Made by a program: the position numbers and the translations under genes. The notes below the pieces were generated by a model, which was not told the origin of the DNA, did not search any database, and was given only the letters and a program-made list of their open reading frames with translations. A stretch of 40,100 nucleotides of DNA, from the NCBI GenBank assembly GCA_964512995.1, contig CAZELM010000039.1, forward strand, positions 1 to 40,100, given 5' to 3'. This stretch comes from CAZELM01 sp964512995. GTDB taxonomy: Bacteria; CSSED10-310. Position 1 is the stretch's first letter, and every line of letters starts with the position of its first letter. Positions 8,580 to 15,460 of this stretch are shown piece by piece.

Positions 8580-9184
8580 GTGCTTGTTCACCGGCATCGT
8601 GTTTTCATGAAAAAGACGAATGTGCGATCATCCTGGAGGAGCGCTTCCGCGCCTCGGAACCACCACGAACATCCGGAGAGATTTCCCACAGATGAGACGA
8701 GCCTGGCGGGTCCAAAATTTGGGATACCTTGAATTTTTGAGAAGTGCCCTGGAAAAAAACAGGAGCGGCGCAGGGGCAGAACCCATGACCTATGGGGATC
8801 GGTCATTCACAATATCAGGAGAATGAACCCAAACCGCCAATCTCGGTCTGATGGGGAACCCATACGCACGGCTGGTACCTGAAACAAATCTCTCTGACAG
8901 GCACATCGATGACGTTTTCCTCCGGTTCATTTTTATGGCCGCAATTCCGCCTTTGTGGCCATAGACCGGGAAAAATGGTTGCTGAAAAGGTCAATATCGC
9001 TCTCTGAATCAGGTAGGTTCCAGACACGTTCATCCACTCAGAACATCTGGATTGTCAGAATCGATTTTTAAGGGCAGTGGCGCTTGAACCAGGGTTGGGT
9101 ATTCCCCGAACCCCCCGGATTGGTTATAGGGCAAACTGGAGCGTTTTTTGATTGGTTATCAGGTGGTGTCGATAACAGCTCCAC

Positions 9185-10147
9185 TCAAATCTTGATACAG
9201 CGTTCCGCTCCGGACTGGACACGATCAAGATTATGGAGATAAACCATCGTTGTCCGGGGGTCGGTGTGACGCGCCATTGCCTGGGCTTGCTGGAGGGATG
9301 CTCCTCCCCGGATGCTCAATGTGATGGCAGTGTGCCGTAGGGAGTGTGCTGATAACCGGTCGCTGTCCAACGCGATTCCCCGAAAAATGCTCTTGATGAT
9401 CCGGCGGATACTCCGAGTCGCCAGTGGTGACCCACATGTGCGGTTGGAGTGGGACGCAAACAGCGGATCGCTGTCGGAGGTTATCTTCCTGGTCGCCAGA
9501 TACTGATTGATCGGCTTCAATGTTTCTGGAAGCAGAAGCACGAAATCGTCCTTCGTATCACGACCCTTCCCCTGTACCCAGAGTACGGCTTCACCCGACT
9601 GCTGACGAATATCGCCAACCGTTGCACGTGCTATCTCGATGGTTCGGAGTCCAGTGCGGACCATGAGATTGAACAGAGCGTAATCCCGGAGACCATCCTG
9701 GGTCGAGGTGTCGATGGATTCCAGAGATTCCCGAACCTGTTCCGGTATTAGACACTCCTTGCGGAATCCTCTGGGCTTTTTTGCACCTTTCACGCCTCTC
9801 GCTATATTCGGGTATATTTTTTCAGCCTCCAGCCACTCAAACAGTTTCCGGACTGCGGTCAGGTAACTGGAGACTGTGTAGGCGTTCAAACCTGACTCAC
9901 TGAGGGTCTTTTTGTAGGTCAGGATATCCTCGCGACTGAGAACCGACAGATTGAAGACCCGACCCGTCGTTCTCAGCCATTCCGTGAATTGTTGCAGGGA
10001 TCGCCGGTAGGTTTCCCTGGATGCTGGTGCTACGTCCTGTGATTGCAGGAAGCGGTCGATGCACTGATCCAGCATAACAGGGAGGGTCAGGGTATTCCGC
10101 TGACCTGCTTCAAGCGGTACGGTCGTTATGATCAGGTTTGAGTTCAT
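9185..10147 (-). CDS. Tyrosine recombinase / XerC-XerD-like integrase
   Basis: A 320-aa site-specific recombinase that would cut and rejoin DNA through a tyrosine-DNA intermediate. An N-terminal SAM-like core-binding domain (about residues 22-112) is followed by the catalytic domain with the full set of active residues: Arg168 (TGLRTIE), Lys194 (GKGRDTK), His268 and Arg271 (HSLRHT), His294 (MARHTD) and Tyr303 (MVYLHN). The ATG at 10145-10147 has AGGAGGTGA six bases upstream, a very strong site. It follows the UDG-like gene by 39 bp on the same strand and ends next to the gene-free region, where its attachment site might be. Length and motifs are intact. It could serve the tRNA-derived repeats at 12870 and 14765, but that is inference. 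Confidence 0.92.
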   Translation of the reverse strand: MNSNLIITTVPLEAGQRNTLTLPVMLDQCIDRFLQSQDVAPASRETYRRSLQQFTEWLRTTGRVFNLSVLSREDILTYKKTLSESGLNAYTVSSYLTAVRKLFEWLEAEKIYPNIARGVKGAKKPRGFRKECLIPEQVRESLESIDTSTQDGLRDYALFNLMVRTGLRTIEIARATVGDIRQQSGEAVLWVQGKGRDTKDDFVLLLPETLKPINQYLATRKITSDSDPLFASHSNRTCGSPLATRSIRRIIKSIFRGIALDSDRLSAHSLRHTAITLSIRGGASLQQAQAMARHTDPRTTMVYLHNLDRVQSGAERCIKI

Positions 10148-10186
10148 CGGTCACCTCCTGAGAGATATACGACGAGGGGGTGGTTT

Positions 10187-10924
10187 TTATTTGGTTGGGT
10201 TGGGGGATTTTATGATTCCATACAACTCCCTCAAAGATTCCATTAGAGCCATGTACATTAAATTATGCGGGTATCTGGCCTGGGGATGGTAATAATGGAG
10301 GATGTAGCAGTTTTCATTCCCCAGTTTCTGGCACATAACTCCCGTTGACAGGGTAACCTCTTCCAAAGAACCAGGTTCAGTGAATATCTTTGGGATCAAC
10401 CAACCCGTACCTCCCGCCACGATAACATCTGGTGCAATTATCCCAATCTCATCCAGGATGAAAGAACGCGAAGATCGAACCGCATCCTCCAGCTCTTCCC
10501 ATTTATTCGTACCTGCACCGCCACTTTTCTTTATGTTCATCGCAGCAATCGATTTAAGGTAGTCCTGGCGTTGAGTATGGATCGAAAAATCTACTCCGGA
10601 ATTCTTGAATTCAGTCAATATCCAGGTGCAGAAGCCTTTCTGAATCCCATAAGCGTACCGCGCAATCAAACCCCATGTGGCGGTGTACCCTTGAGTTCCA
10701 TCGAATGCCCCTTGACGTAAAAACCCTCGTAAATCCCAGTCTTTTGTTCCCCCTTCATCGTTGGCATCCTTTAAAAGAAAGAGCACCTTGAGCTTGGTCG
10801 TAATCCAGATATTTTCGTCAACAATGCCATCCTCGATGAAGTTGTGTTGTTCTACTTTTCGTCTCCACTGCGTAAACAGGTCATCTAGTTTGGTTGTTCT
10901 CTCACCTTTCACTCTGTCGTTCAT
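10187..10924 (-). CDS. Uracil-DNA-glycosylase-like fold protein, unknown function
   Basis: A 245-aa protein. Its layout recalls the uracil-DNA glycosylase superfamily: a hydrophobic strand then acidic/Gly motif near the start (KVLFLLKDANDEGG), a central strand IIAPDVIVAGGTG, and a His-Pro motif near the end (ILHYYHPQARYPHN). I know of uncharacterised proteins with this pattern, but I cannot prove catalytic activity. The ATG at 10922-10924 has GAGGG six bases upstream. It sits between an AbiEi-like regulator (52 bp upstream) and a recombinase (39 bp downstream), all on the minus strand, so the three may be one transcript. The usual AbiE partner position is occupied by this protein instead of the AbiEii toxin. 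Confidence 0.6.
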   Translation of the reverse strand: MNDRVKGERTTKLDDLFTQWRRKVEQHNFIEDGIVDENIWITTKLKVLFLLKDANDEGGTKDWDLRGFLRQGAFDGTQGYTATWGLIARYAYGIQKGFCTWILTEFKNSGVDFSIHTQRQDYLKSIAAMNIKKSGGAGTNKWEELEDAVRSSRSFILDEIGIIAPDVIVAGGTGWLIPKIFTEPGSLEEVTLSTGVMCQKLGNENCYILHYYHPQARYPHNLMYMALMESLRELYGIIKSPNPTK

Positions 10925-10976
10925 ATCGATCCCTCCCCTCAGTTCTTTTCAATCGATTTTCCCAATTCCGTTCAAG

Positions 10977-11576
10977 TCAGCACAAGCTGAGTTCCAGATA
11001 CGGACGCATCACCTTCTCCACCCGGTTGATTCTAGCATAGTCGAGAATCTCGTTTGTTTTGGGTTTCCTCCTGGACTTATAGAGTTTCAGAGCTTCAAGG
11101 ATCACGTCCATACCGACTCTGCGACGGAATTTGAAACAGTCAGCCAGCGTTTTTTCCGGACTGTAGATTTGTATTGGCACATTGTCGATCAGATGCTCTT
11201 CGATGCCACTCTGATATGACGTCTTGGAAAATCGGTGGACGGTAATCGGTGGATAATCAAGCGATGGCACTCGTGCCTCCCTGGGAATCACTATTGATAC
11301 CCTGTGCGGTATCTGGGTAGTGATGTCATGATATGCCAGTGCCGAGACAAGACAGATGACCGCTTTCGGAAAGCGCAGGCTGATCGTTACCAGATCGGGA
11401 TTGCTGATTGGAGGAAGTTCAGTCAGGCGATACACTCCTCTGCTGATCTGCTCGATGATGCCATCATCCCTCAGTTTGTAAAGCATGTAGCGCGTGATTC
11501 CATGCTTGATCGCTGCACTCATCCGCATCTGGCCCCCACATTCTCTGAAAATGTCTTCCGCTTTCTTCCCCCTCAT
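10977..11576 (-). CDS. AbiEi-like antitoxin / transcriptional regulator without AbiEii
   Basis: A 199-aa protein of the AbiEi type, the antitoxin and autorepressor of type IV abortive-infection AbiE systems. The N-terminal winged helix-turn-helix is seen as a stretch with GITRYMLYKLRDDGIIEQIS and RGVYRLTE. The C-terminal domain has the family pattern VCLVSALAYHDITTQIP and SPEKTLADCFKFR. I chose the ATG at 11574-11576 because GGAG lies six bases upstream; an ATG nine codons earlier lacks a site. No nucleotidyltransferase toxin (AbiEii) follows; the next gene is UDG-like. The regulator either belongs to a variant system or is an orphan. Confidence 0.8.
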   Translation of the reverse strand: MRGKKAEDIFRECGGQMRMSAAIKHGITRYMLYKLRDDGIIEQISRGVYRLTELPPISNPDLVTISLRFPKAVICLVSALAYHDITTQIPHRVSIVIPREARVPSLDYPPITVHRFSKTSYQSGIEEHLIDNVPIQIYSPEKTLADCFKFRRRVGMDVILEALKLYKSRRKPKTNEILDYARINRVEKVMRPYLELSLC

Positions 11577-11771
11577 TGGCTTCTCCAGACATAAAGACAC
11601 CACTAATCCATAACTGGCTACAATATGTCTGATTTTTCCTGAAATAGCAAGAAGGTTTTTTCTGTGTCAGAGAGGATTGAATTCAGATGTAGGTGCAATC
11701 CTGCTACAAATCGGACGGTTGATTGACAAGGAGTTTGGTTTTTGAGGTACTCTGAACGCTATGTAGAGAGG

Positions 11772-12260
11772 TTAGTCAGGGAAAACCGGATTAAAATCCG
11801 ATTCGATAATAGACTTATCTCTTCTTTTTACCGGATATGCCTGAGAAATTTGATGGAGAACATCATTCAACAAGTCCTCTGACAGATGTCCTTTTATCTG
11901 GGATAAATCCCTCAGAAGGTTGTTGTAAAAGTGATCAAAATCCTTGTTGTGGATCGTTGTACAGTCGATGTATGAAGGATGTTCGATGAAGCTGAGGTCC
12001 GCACTCGGTTCGATCAGAATCATTCGATTCCTTAGATATGGCTTGGATTGCTGGAAGTCAGTCATTGCTGAATTGACGAGGACTATCTTAATCCTGTCAT
12101 AATCCGGATCATAGCCCACGACCACAAATATCTTGACTTTAGGTGGATCAGTGGAATCCACAAAAGCACGGACAACTAAACCTCGACGAATAACTCCCCG
12201 GAGGTATTGTCGTTTTAAGTTGTCTGGAAAAGCATTACCAAGACTGGATGAGTCTGTCAT
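11772..12260 (-). CDS. Putative toxin partner of the Panacea antitoxin
   Basis: A 162-aa protein I cannot place in a named family. It has a beta-rich front half (YLRGVIRRGLVVRAFVD, KIFVVVGYDPDYDRIKIVLV) and a helical acidic tail. The ATG at 12258-12260 lies inside the end of the Panacea-domain gene (26-bp overlap), so the two are translationally coupled. Panacea antitoxins are known to pair with many unrelated toxins, so position makes this the likely toxin. No toxin motif is visible. Confidence 0.6.
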   Translation of the reverse strand: MTDSSSLGNAFPDNLKRQYLRGVIRRGLVVRAFVDSTDPPKVKIFVVVGYDPDYDRIKIVLVNSAMTDFQQSKPYLRNRMILIEPSADLSFIEHPSYIDCTTIHNKDFDHFYNNLLRDLSQIKGHLSEDLLNDVLHQISQAYPVKRRDKSIIESDFNPVFPD

Positions 12261-12756
12261 TTTCTTCGAGGTGTCGGATGTGCTTAATGAGAGCTATATC
12301 ATCTTCTGCCATGTCCTCGTTATACATCCAGTGGTTTGTTGATGAGTTAAAGGCTTTATCGTGAGCTTTCGCTTTCAATGCGGTGAAATTTTTACCGCCA
12401 TCCTCCTCAAACACCTGGTCCATGACAGACAGCTCTGAGTCTGAGAACTCCTCTTTGTCGGACTGACTATTAGCATAGATCATTCTCCCTGTAGCTCTCA
12501 GATAATTGCTGACATCAGAAGGCCAGTCACCATCACTTCTCAGTGATTTCAGTAAATCGTAAACTCCAGAAGCAGTCGGTCCATGTTCCATACGCGCATA
12601 CACATCACCGGTTATCGTTCTCCCGAACTCTTTGAGATGTTTTTTATCGGAGAAATAAACCAGCTTGACTAACTTGTACAGTTCAAGTCCGCCTCCGCCT
12701 TTGTTAAGCAGATACAATAAGACTTGTATCACCTTGTTCTCTTCAAATTTCTGCAT
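12235..12756 (-). CDS. Panacea (DUF4065/SocA-like) antitoxin
   Basis: A 173-aa protein with the Panacea fold: an N-terminal helix then LYKLVKLVYFSDKKHLKEFGRTITGD, YARMEHGPTASGVYDLL and the C-terminal ALKAKAHDKAF region. Panacea domains neutralise diverse toxins in PanAT toxin-antitoxin pairs. The ATG at 12754-12756 has AGAGGA five bases upstream. It overlaps the downstream 162-aa gene by 26 bp, the usual antitoxin-toxin arrangement. The pair lies in the defence island next to the tRNA-derived repeat. SocA-like protease adaptor function is an alternative reading of the same domain. Confidence 0.82.
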   Translation of the reverse strand: MQKFEENKVIQVLLYLLNKGGGGLELYKLVKLVYFSDKKHLKEFGRTITGDVYARMEHGPTASGVYDLLKSLRSDGDWPSDVSNYLRATGRMIYANSQSDKEEFSDSELSVMDQVFEEDGGKNFTALKAKAHDKAFNSSTNHWMYNEDMAEDDIALIKHIRHLEENDRLIQSW

Positions 12757-12869
12757 CTGGTTCCTCTAAAATTCCTAGCGACTACTCATGACAGAACGAA
12801 GCTCTGGCAAAAGAGCCTTCATACATATAAACACTCTGAACAGCCAAAAGTTCCCTTCCCACTCATTTT

Positions 12870-13064
12870 TTGGGTACATTCTTGGGTACATTCCCGACGT
12901 CGATTTTGGTCGATTTTGCCCATAAATGCCGATTTTGGATTTTTGTGGATTTCGCCATAACCTCTTGAAACCCAATGATTAAAGGTCTTCATAGCGAATC
13001 CTGCGCTTGGGCTGTCTCCGCCTGTCACGCCGAAGGTCGCGAGTTCGAGCCTCGTCGTCCCCGC
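12870..13064. repeat. Direct repeat R1 with tRNA-Asp 3' fragment
   Basis: This 195-bp sequence recurs in the same orientation at 14765-14940. The last 79 bp (12986-13064) match the other copy with 2 differences; the earlier part is similar but diverged. Both start with a doubled ttgggtacatt-type motif followed by ccgacgtc. It bounds one side of the CmdTAC-like operon and looks like an attachment-site scar. Confidence 0.85.
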
Positions 13065-13066
13065 CA
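13021..13066 (+). pseudogene. 3' fragment of a tRNA-Asp-like gene
   Basis: From the anticodon loop onward this reads as tRNA-Asp: loop CTGTCAC (anticodon GTC), T-arm GCGAG-TTCGAGC-CTCGT, acceptor 3' strand CGTCCCC, discriminator G and an encoded CCA at 13064-13066. The 5' half is absent: there is no GGGGACG partner and no D-arm upstream, and the anticodon stem has one mismatch. This is the typical remnant left by integration into a tRNA 3' end. A T-run and an intrinsic terminator follow directly. Confidence 0.7.
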
Positions 13067-13083
13067 TTTTTTTATAAGCAGTT

Positions 13084-13112
13084 ACGCCCACTCCGAAAAG
13101 TGGGCGTTTTTA
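13084..13112 (+). terminator. Intrinsic terminator
   Basis: A 9-bp perfect stem (acgcccact / agtgggcgt) with the loop ccgaaa is followed by a T-rich tract. It lies 18 bp after the tRNA-Asp fragment on the same strand, so it is probably the original terminator of a tRNA transcript. It also faces the end of the CmdTAC-like operon. From here to 13423 I see no gene. Confidence 0.8.
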
Positions 13113-13423
13113 TTTCAGATACATATGCAGTCCTGCCAGTAACGCGGCAGTCGCGACCAGATAGTAATTCTCGGAACAGCGTTCCAGATATCTAAATGCT
13201 TCCTGAACATTCAGGATTGTGATATCCCGGAGAACATTGGGAGGATTTTTAACAACTGGATTCGCCCCATCATATCACCCATCGGTGTATCGTCAATTTA
13301 TCAATTCACAGCTCGGTTTCTGGTCAATCTGATATATAGAAAAACACAGACCACTGTTTAAAATAACGAGGGCATTATCTTATTGTTCGAACAGGATTTC
13401 GAAAACTCGAAATACAGGAGAGA

Positions 13424-13819
13424 CTATTTATCTTTTTCAGTTAGATTGATCAGGGGAAGGATTACAGCAGGTATTCCCGATTGGGATGTGCACGAGGCGA
13501 CGTAGGCTCTTACGAAGGGATACAAAATTGCTGGTGCATTAACCGAGTACATGGATTTGAACAAGTCATCCGACATATCAGGACAACCCTTGAATCCGCC
13601 GCGTATCACAATTCGAATCGATAGAGAATCATCTTCGGTCTTGATGGTAATGTCCAAATGGACTTCCACAAAACGCTTATCATCATCGGTAAATTTCTGT
13701 TGTACATTAACGTTCTGGAAAAATTTTATATTCGCGGGGTTGAACGAATCTTGGACAACCAGATTAAAATGCGAAACACGGTAACCAAGAAAAGTAAATT
13801 CGCTATCCCTCATGATCAT
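13424..13819 (-). CDS. SecB-like chaperone of a toxin-antitoxin-chaperone operon (CmdC-like)
   Basis: A 131-aa SecB-like protein. The C-terminal half shows the SecB signature: MYSVNAPAILYPFVRAYV followed by SGIPAVILPLINL, matching the family's pattern of hydrophobic, PF/PY-R, glycine-proline and LxPxN segments. In toxin-antitoxin-chaperone systems such a SecB copy folds and protects an unstable antitoxin. The ATG at 13817-13819 overlaps the TGA of the antitoxin gene (ATGA), so the genes are coupled. It is third in an operon with an ADP-ribosyltransferase-like toxin and a 98-aa protein, the same T-A-C logic as CmdTAC. General export SecB is unlikely here because of the operon. Confidence 0.82.
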   Translation of the reverse strand: MIMRDSEFTFLGYRVSHFNLVVQDSFNPANIKFFQNVNVQQKFTDDDKRFVEVHLDITIKTEDDSLSIRIVIRGGFKGCPDMSDDLFKSMYSVNAPAILYPFVRAYVASCTSQSGIPAVILPLINLTEKDK

Positions 13820-14112
13820 GCAGCCTTCGGAAGTTCGCTATTAGCAGGCTTTAAAGTTATCGCAATCGATGAGACGTTTAAAGAGAGAGAGGCTGTGATT
13901 GTGTAAACATCAGCTCCAGTTGTGAAAACATCCGCATTCAGATTCATGTGACCGATTTGAGAAAAGGTGATTTCATTTATAAAATCAGATCCTGAAATAC
14001 CTTCCACATCAGGGTGATTACATGCTTCTCTGTGGAGTTTATCATATTCCCCAAGAGTCATCGCTTGAATTTCTCTCAGAACTTCTTCAAGTATTTTATT
14101 CCCATATTCCAT
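13816..14112 (-). CDS. Putative antitoxin of the TAC operon (CmdA-like)
   Basis: A 98-aa protein with a helical start (MEYGNKILEEVLREI, MTLGEYDKLHREA) and a hydrophobic beta-prone tail (ADVYTITASLSLNVSSIAI). A sticky C-terminal end is what a chaperone-addicted antitoxin needs, because SecB binds such segments. It starts one base after the toxin stop, with GGGG a few bases upstream, and its stop overlaps the chaperone start. I do not recognise the family; the function is inferred from the operon. Confidence 0.65.
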   Translation of the reverse strand: MEYGNKILEEVLREIQAMTLGEYDKLHREACNHPDVEGISGSDFINEITFSQIGHMNLNADVFTTGADVYTITASLSLNVSSIAITLKPANSELPKAA

Positions 14113-14113
14113 T

Positions 14114-14740
14114 TCACATCCCCTTCCTTTTAACTGATGTCGACTTTATACAATCCAGATTTTTAACGCAAACCTGTATTTGGTGTCGCCCGATAACATA
14201 AGAGAAAAAACCTGGGTTCCGCTGTGCCTCGACACTCGCTCGGATGAAGTCAACATCCTTCCTGGACAACATAATGAAAACCGACCTTAATTTAAAGTCT
14301 CTGATAGGTCTTCCACCTCGACAATGCAGATTAACCAGCTCGTCTTTGATCTGTTCATACAACCTTCTATGTTCCCGACAGAATGCGATATCAAGGTATT
14401 TTTCAGATTCAATGATCGATTTCAGGATCACCCACCTCGGGTATCTTCTTATTCTCACCCACCATTCTGCTTCCTCTGCTCCCAATGTGAATGGAGCACA
14501 ATCTTCAAAAAAGTAGACTCCCGCACCGAACCACTCATCATCACCAGATTTTGAATATCCATTTTTCAGTATCTCATCACAATTCTCTTCACTCGTGCCA
14601 TGATATCCGGTGATTCTAAGAGTCTCTCCCATTTTAACGTCGATCTCCTCCACTTTGAAAACTCTTACAGTCAAACCATTCATGTGATTGAATGAGGGAT
14701 TCTCTGGTATTTGATAGGATAACCTGAATGATGTAGTCAA
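14114..14740 (-). CDS. ADP-ribosyltransferase-like toxin of the TAC operon (CmdT-like)
   Basis: A protein of up to 208 aa. Its centre carries GYHGTSEENCDEILKNGY and then DDEWFGAGVYFFED, the pattern of ADP-ribosyltransferase-like enzymes: His in YHGT and Tyr in GVYF, with a Glu nearby. In E. coli CmdTAC, an ADP-ribosyltransferase modifies mRNA when phage infection frees it from its antitoxin. Here it is the first of three coupled genes followed by an antitoxin candidate and a SecB-like chaperone. The start is unclear: TTG at 14738-14740 opens the frame, while ATGs at 14681-14683 and 14630-14632 are alternatives; none has an ideal ribosome site. The direct repeat R2 ends immediately upstream, so the promoter probably lies in or beside it. 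Confidence 0.72.
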   Translation of the reverse strand: MTTSFRLSYQIPENPSFNHMNGLTVRVFKVEEIDVKMGETLRITGYHGTSEENCDEILKNGYSKSGDDEWFGAGVYFFEDCAPFTLGAEEAEWWVRIRRYPRWVILKSIIESEKYLDIAFCREHRRLYEQIKDELVNLHCRGGRPIRDFKLRSVFIMLSRKDVDFIRASVEAQRNPGFFSYVIGRHQIQVCVKNLDCIKSTSVKRKGM

Positions 14741-14764
14741 GATTACGGTCAGATAACTCTCAAC

Positions 14765-14940
14765 TTGGGTACATTTTGGGGTACATTCCCGACGTCAATT
14801 TCGGTCGATTTTGCATTTTCTCGAAATTCACTGTAATCCCTTGAAACTCAATGATTACAGCTCTTCATAGCGAATCCTGCGCTTGGGCTGTTTCCGCCTA
14901 TCACGCCGAAGGTCGCGAGTTCGAGCCTCGTCGTCCCCGC
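14765..14940. repeat. Direct repeat R2 with tRNA-Asp 3' fragment
   Basis: Second copy of R1, in the same orientation and 1876 bp away (core 14862-14940, 77 of 79 bases identical). The tRNA-like part has a changed anticodon loop (CTATCAC) and stops after gtccccgc, without the CCA. Its right edge falls inside a nucleotidyltransferase gene, marking the junction of an insertion or recombination. Confidence 0.85.
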
Positions 14941-15079
14941 TCTCGGTGCTTTCATCCCGTGCAACCGATCCGAATATCCCCAATGATTCTACATGGAACT
15001 TCCGTATTTCTTCCAAATGAGTCTGTATGATCTGTATCACTTTTTCTTTTGTCATGTCCTTGCACCTATATAAATTCAT
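14855..15079 (-). pseudogene. Nucleotidyltransferase (MntA-like) truncated by repeat R2
   Basis: The N-terminal 45 or so residues are those of a small nucleotidyltransferase of the MntA/antitoxin type: helices then LGIFGSVARDESTES, the GS motif that binds nucleotide phosphate. Directly after it, at 14940, the frame enters repeat R2 and turns into Arg-rich antisense-tRNA sequence, so the DxD metal-binding aspartates are gone. The ATG at 15077-15079 overlaps the stop of the HicB-like gene; another ATG at 15053-15055 fits family length better. It is a broken gene. No HEPN partner is next to it. Confidence 0.75.
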
Positions 15080-15282
15080 TATATCCGGTTACCAACAAAT
15101 TCGTTCAGGCGAAGGTCATCTCCTTCTGCCTCCCAGCATAACTCAATGGTTTCTTTAATCCGCTTCATCAGGACATCAAGGGATTTAGCCTGAGTATGGC
15201 AGCCTCGCAACTTGGGTACTGAAGCGACAAAATATCCCTCGGAATCTCGCTCGATGATGACATTGAACTCGTGCGTTATCAT
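15079..15282 (-). CDS. HicB-like antitoxin
   Basis: A 67-aa protein of the HicB N-terminal (partial RNase H) fold: FNVIIERDSEGYFVASVPKL, GCHTQAKSLDVLMKRIKE. HicB proteins neutralise the HicA mRNA interferase. The ATG at 15280-15282 has GGGAG eight bases upstream. No HicA toxin is present on either side; the next gene, overlapping its stop, is the truncated nucleotidyltransferase. It is therefore an orphan, or part of an older gene pair broken by repeat R2. Confidence 0.8.
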   Translation of the reverse strand: MITHEFNVIIERDSEGYFVASVPKLRGCHTQAKSLDVLMKRIKETIELCWEAEGDDLRLNEFVGNRI

Positions 15283-15460
15283 ACATCCATCTCCCTGACA
15301 TTTCCATGATGAATATGAATCTTTGACGCTATTCTGTCAAGGTGACGTGCAGGGCCGACCTGAATTCAGGGCATCAAAATAAATCAGCGTTGATACTAAG
15401 GGATTACACATGGCTGAAAAATCGCCCTGCGTCATGCTCTGTTTGTGCCCGATTGAATTT

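Larger units (their letters stand above)
8342..9184. other. 843-bp stretch without a credible gene
   Basis: Between the unknown gene and the recombinase I see no reading frame with a ribosome site and protein-like composition. The open frame at 8457-8732 has no Shine-Dalgarno and reads as low-quality, Arg/His-rich sequence. The stretch contains two strong inverted repeats (8437-8464 and 8553-8579) and two copies of the 9-mer attggttat near 9120 and 9152. It may hold degraded mobile DNA. Confidence 0.5.

Noticed and set aside
13021..13066. Complete tRNA-Asp gene
   Set aside because: The 5' acceptor strand and D-arm are absent upstream, and the anticodon stem has a mismatch.
12819..13091. Open frame with a TTRLELATFGVTG peptide
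   Set aside because: This is the antisense of the tRNA-Asp fragment and its flank, a well-known false protein.
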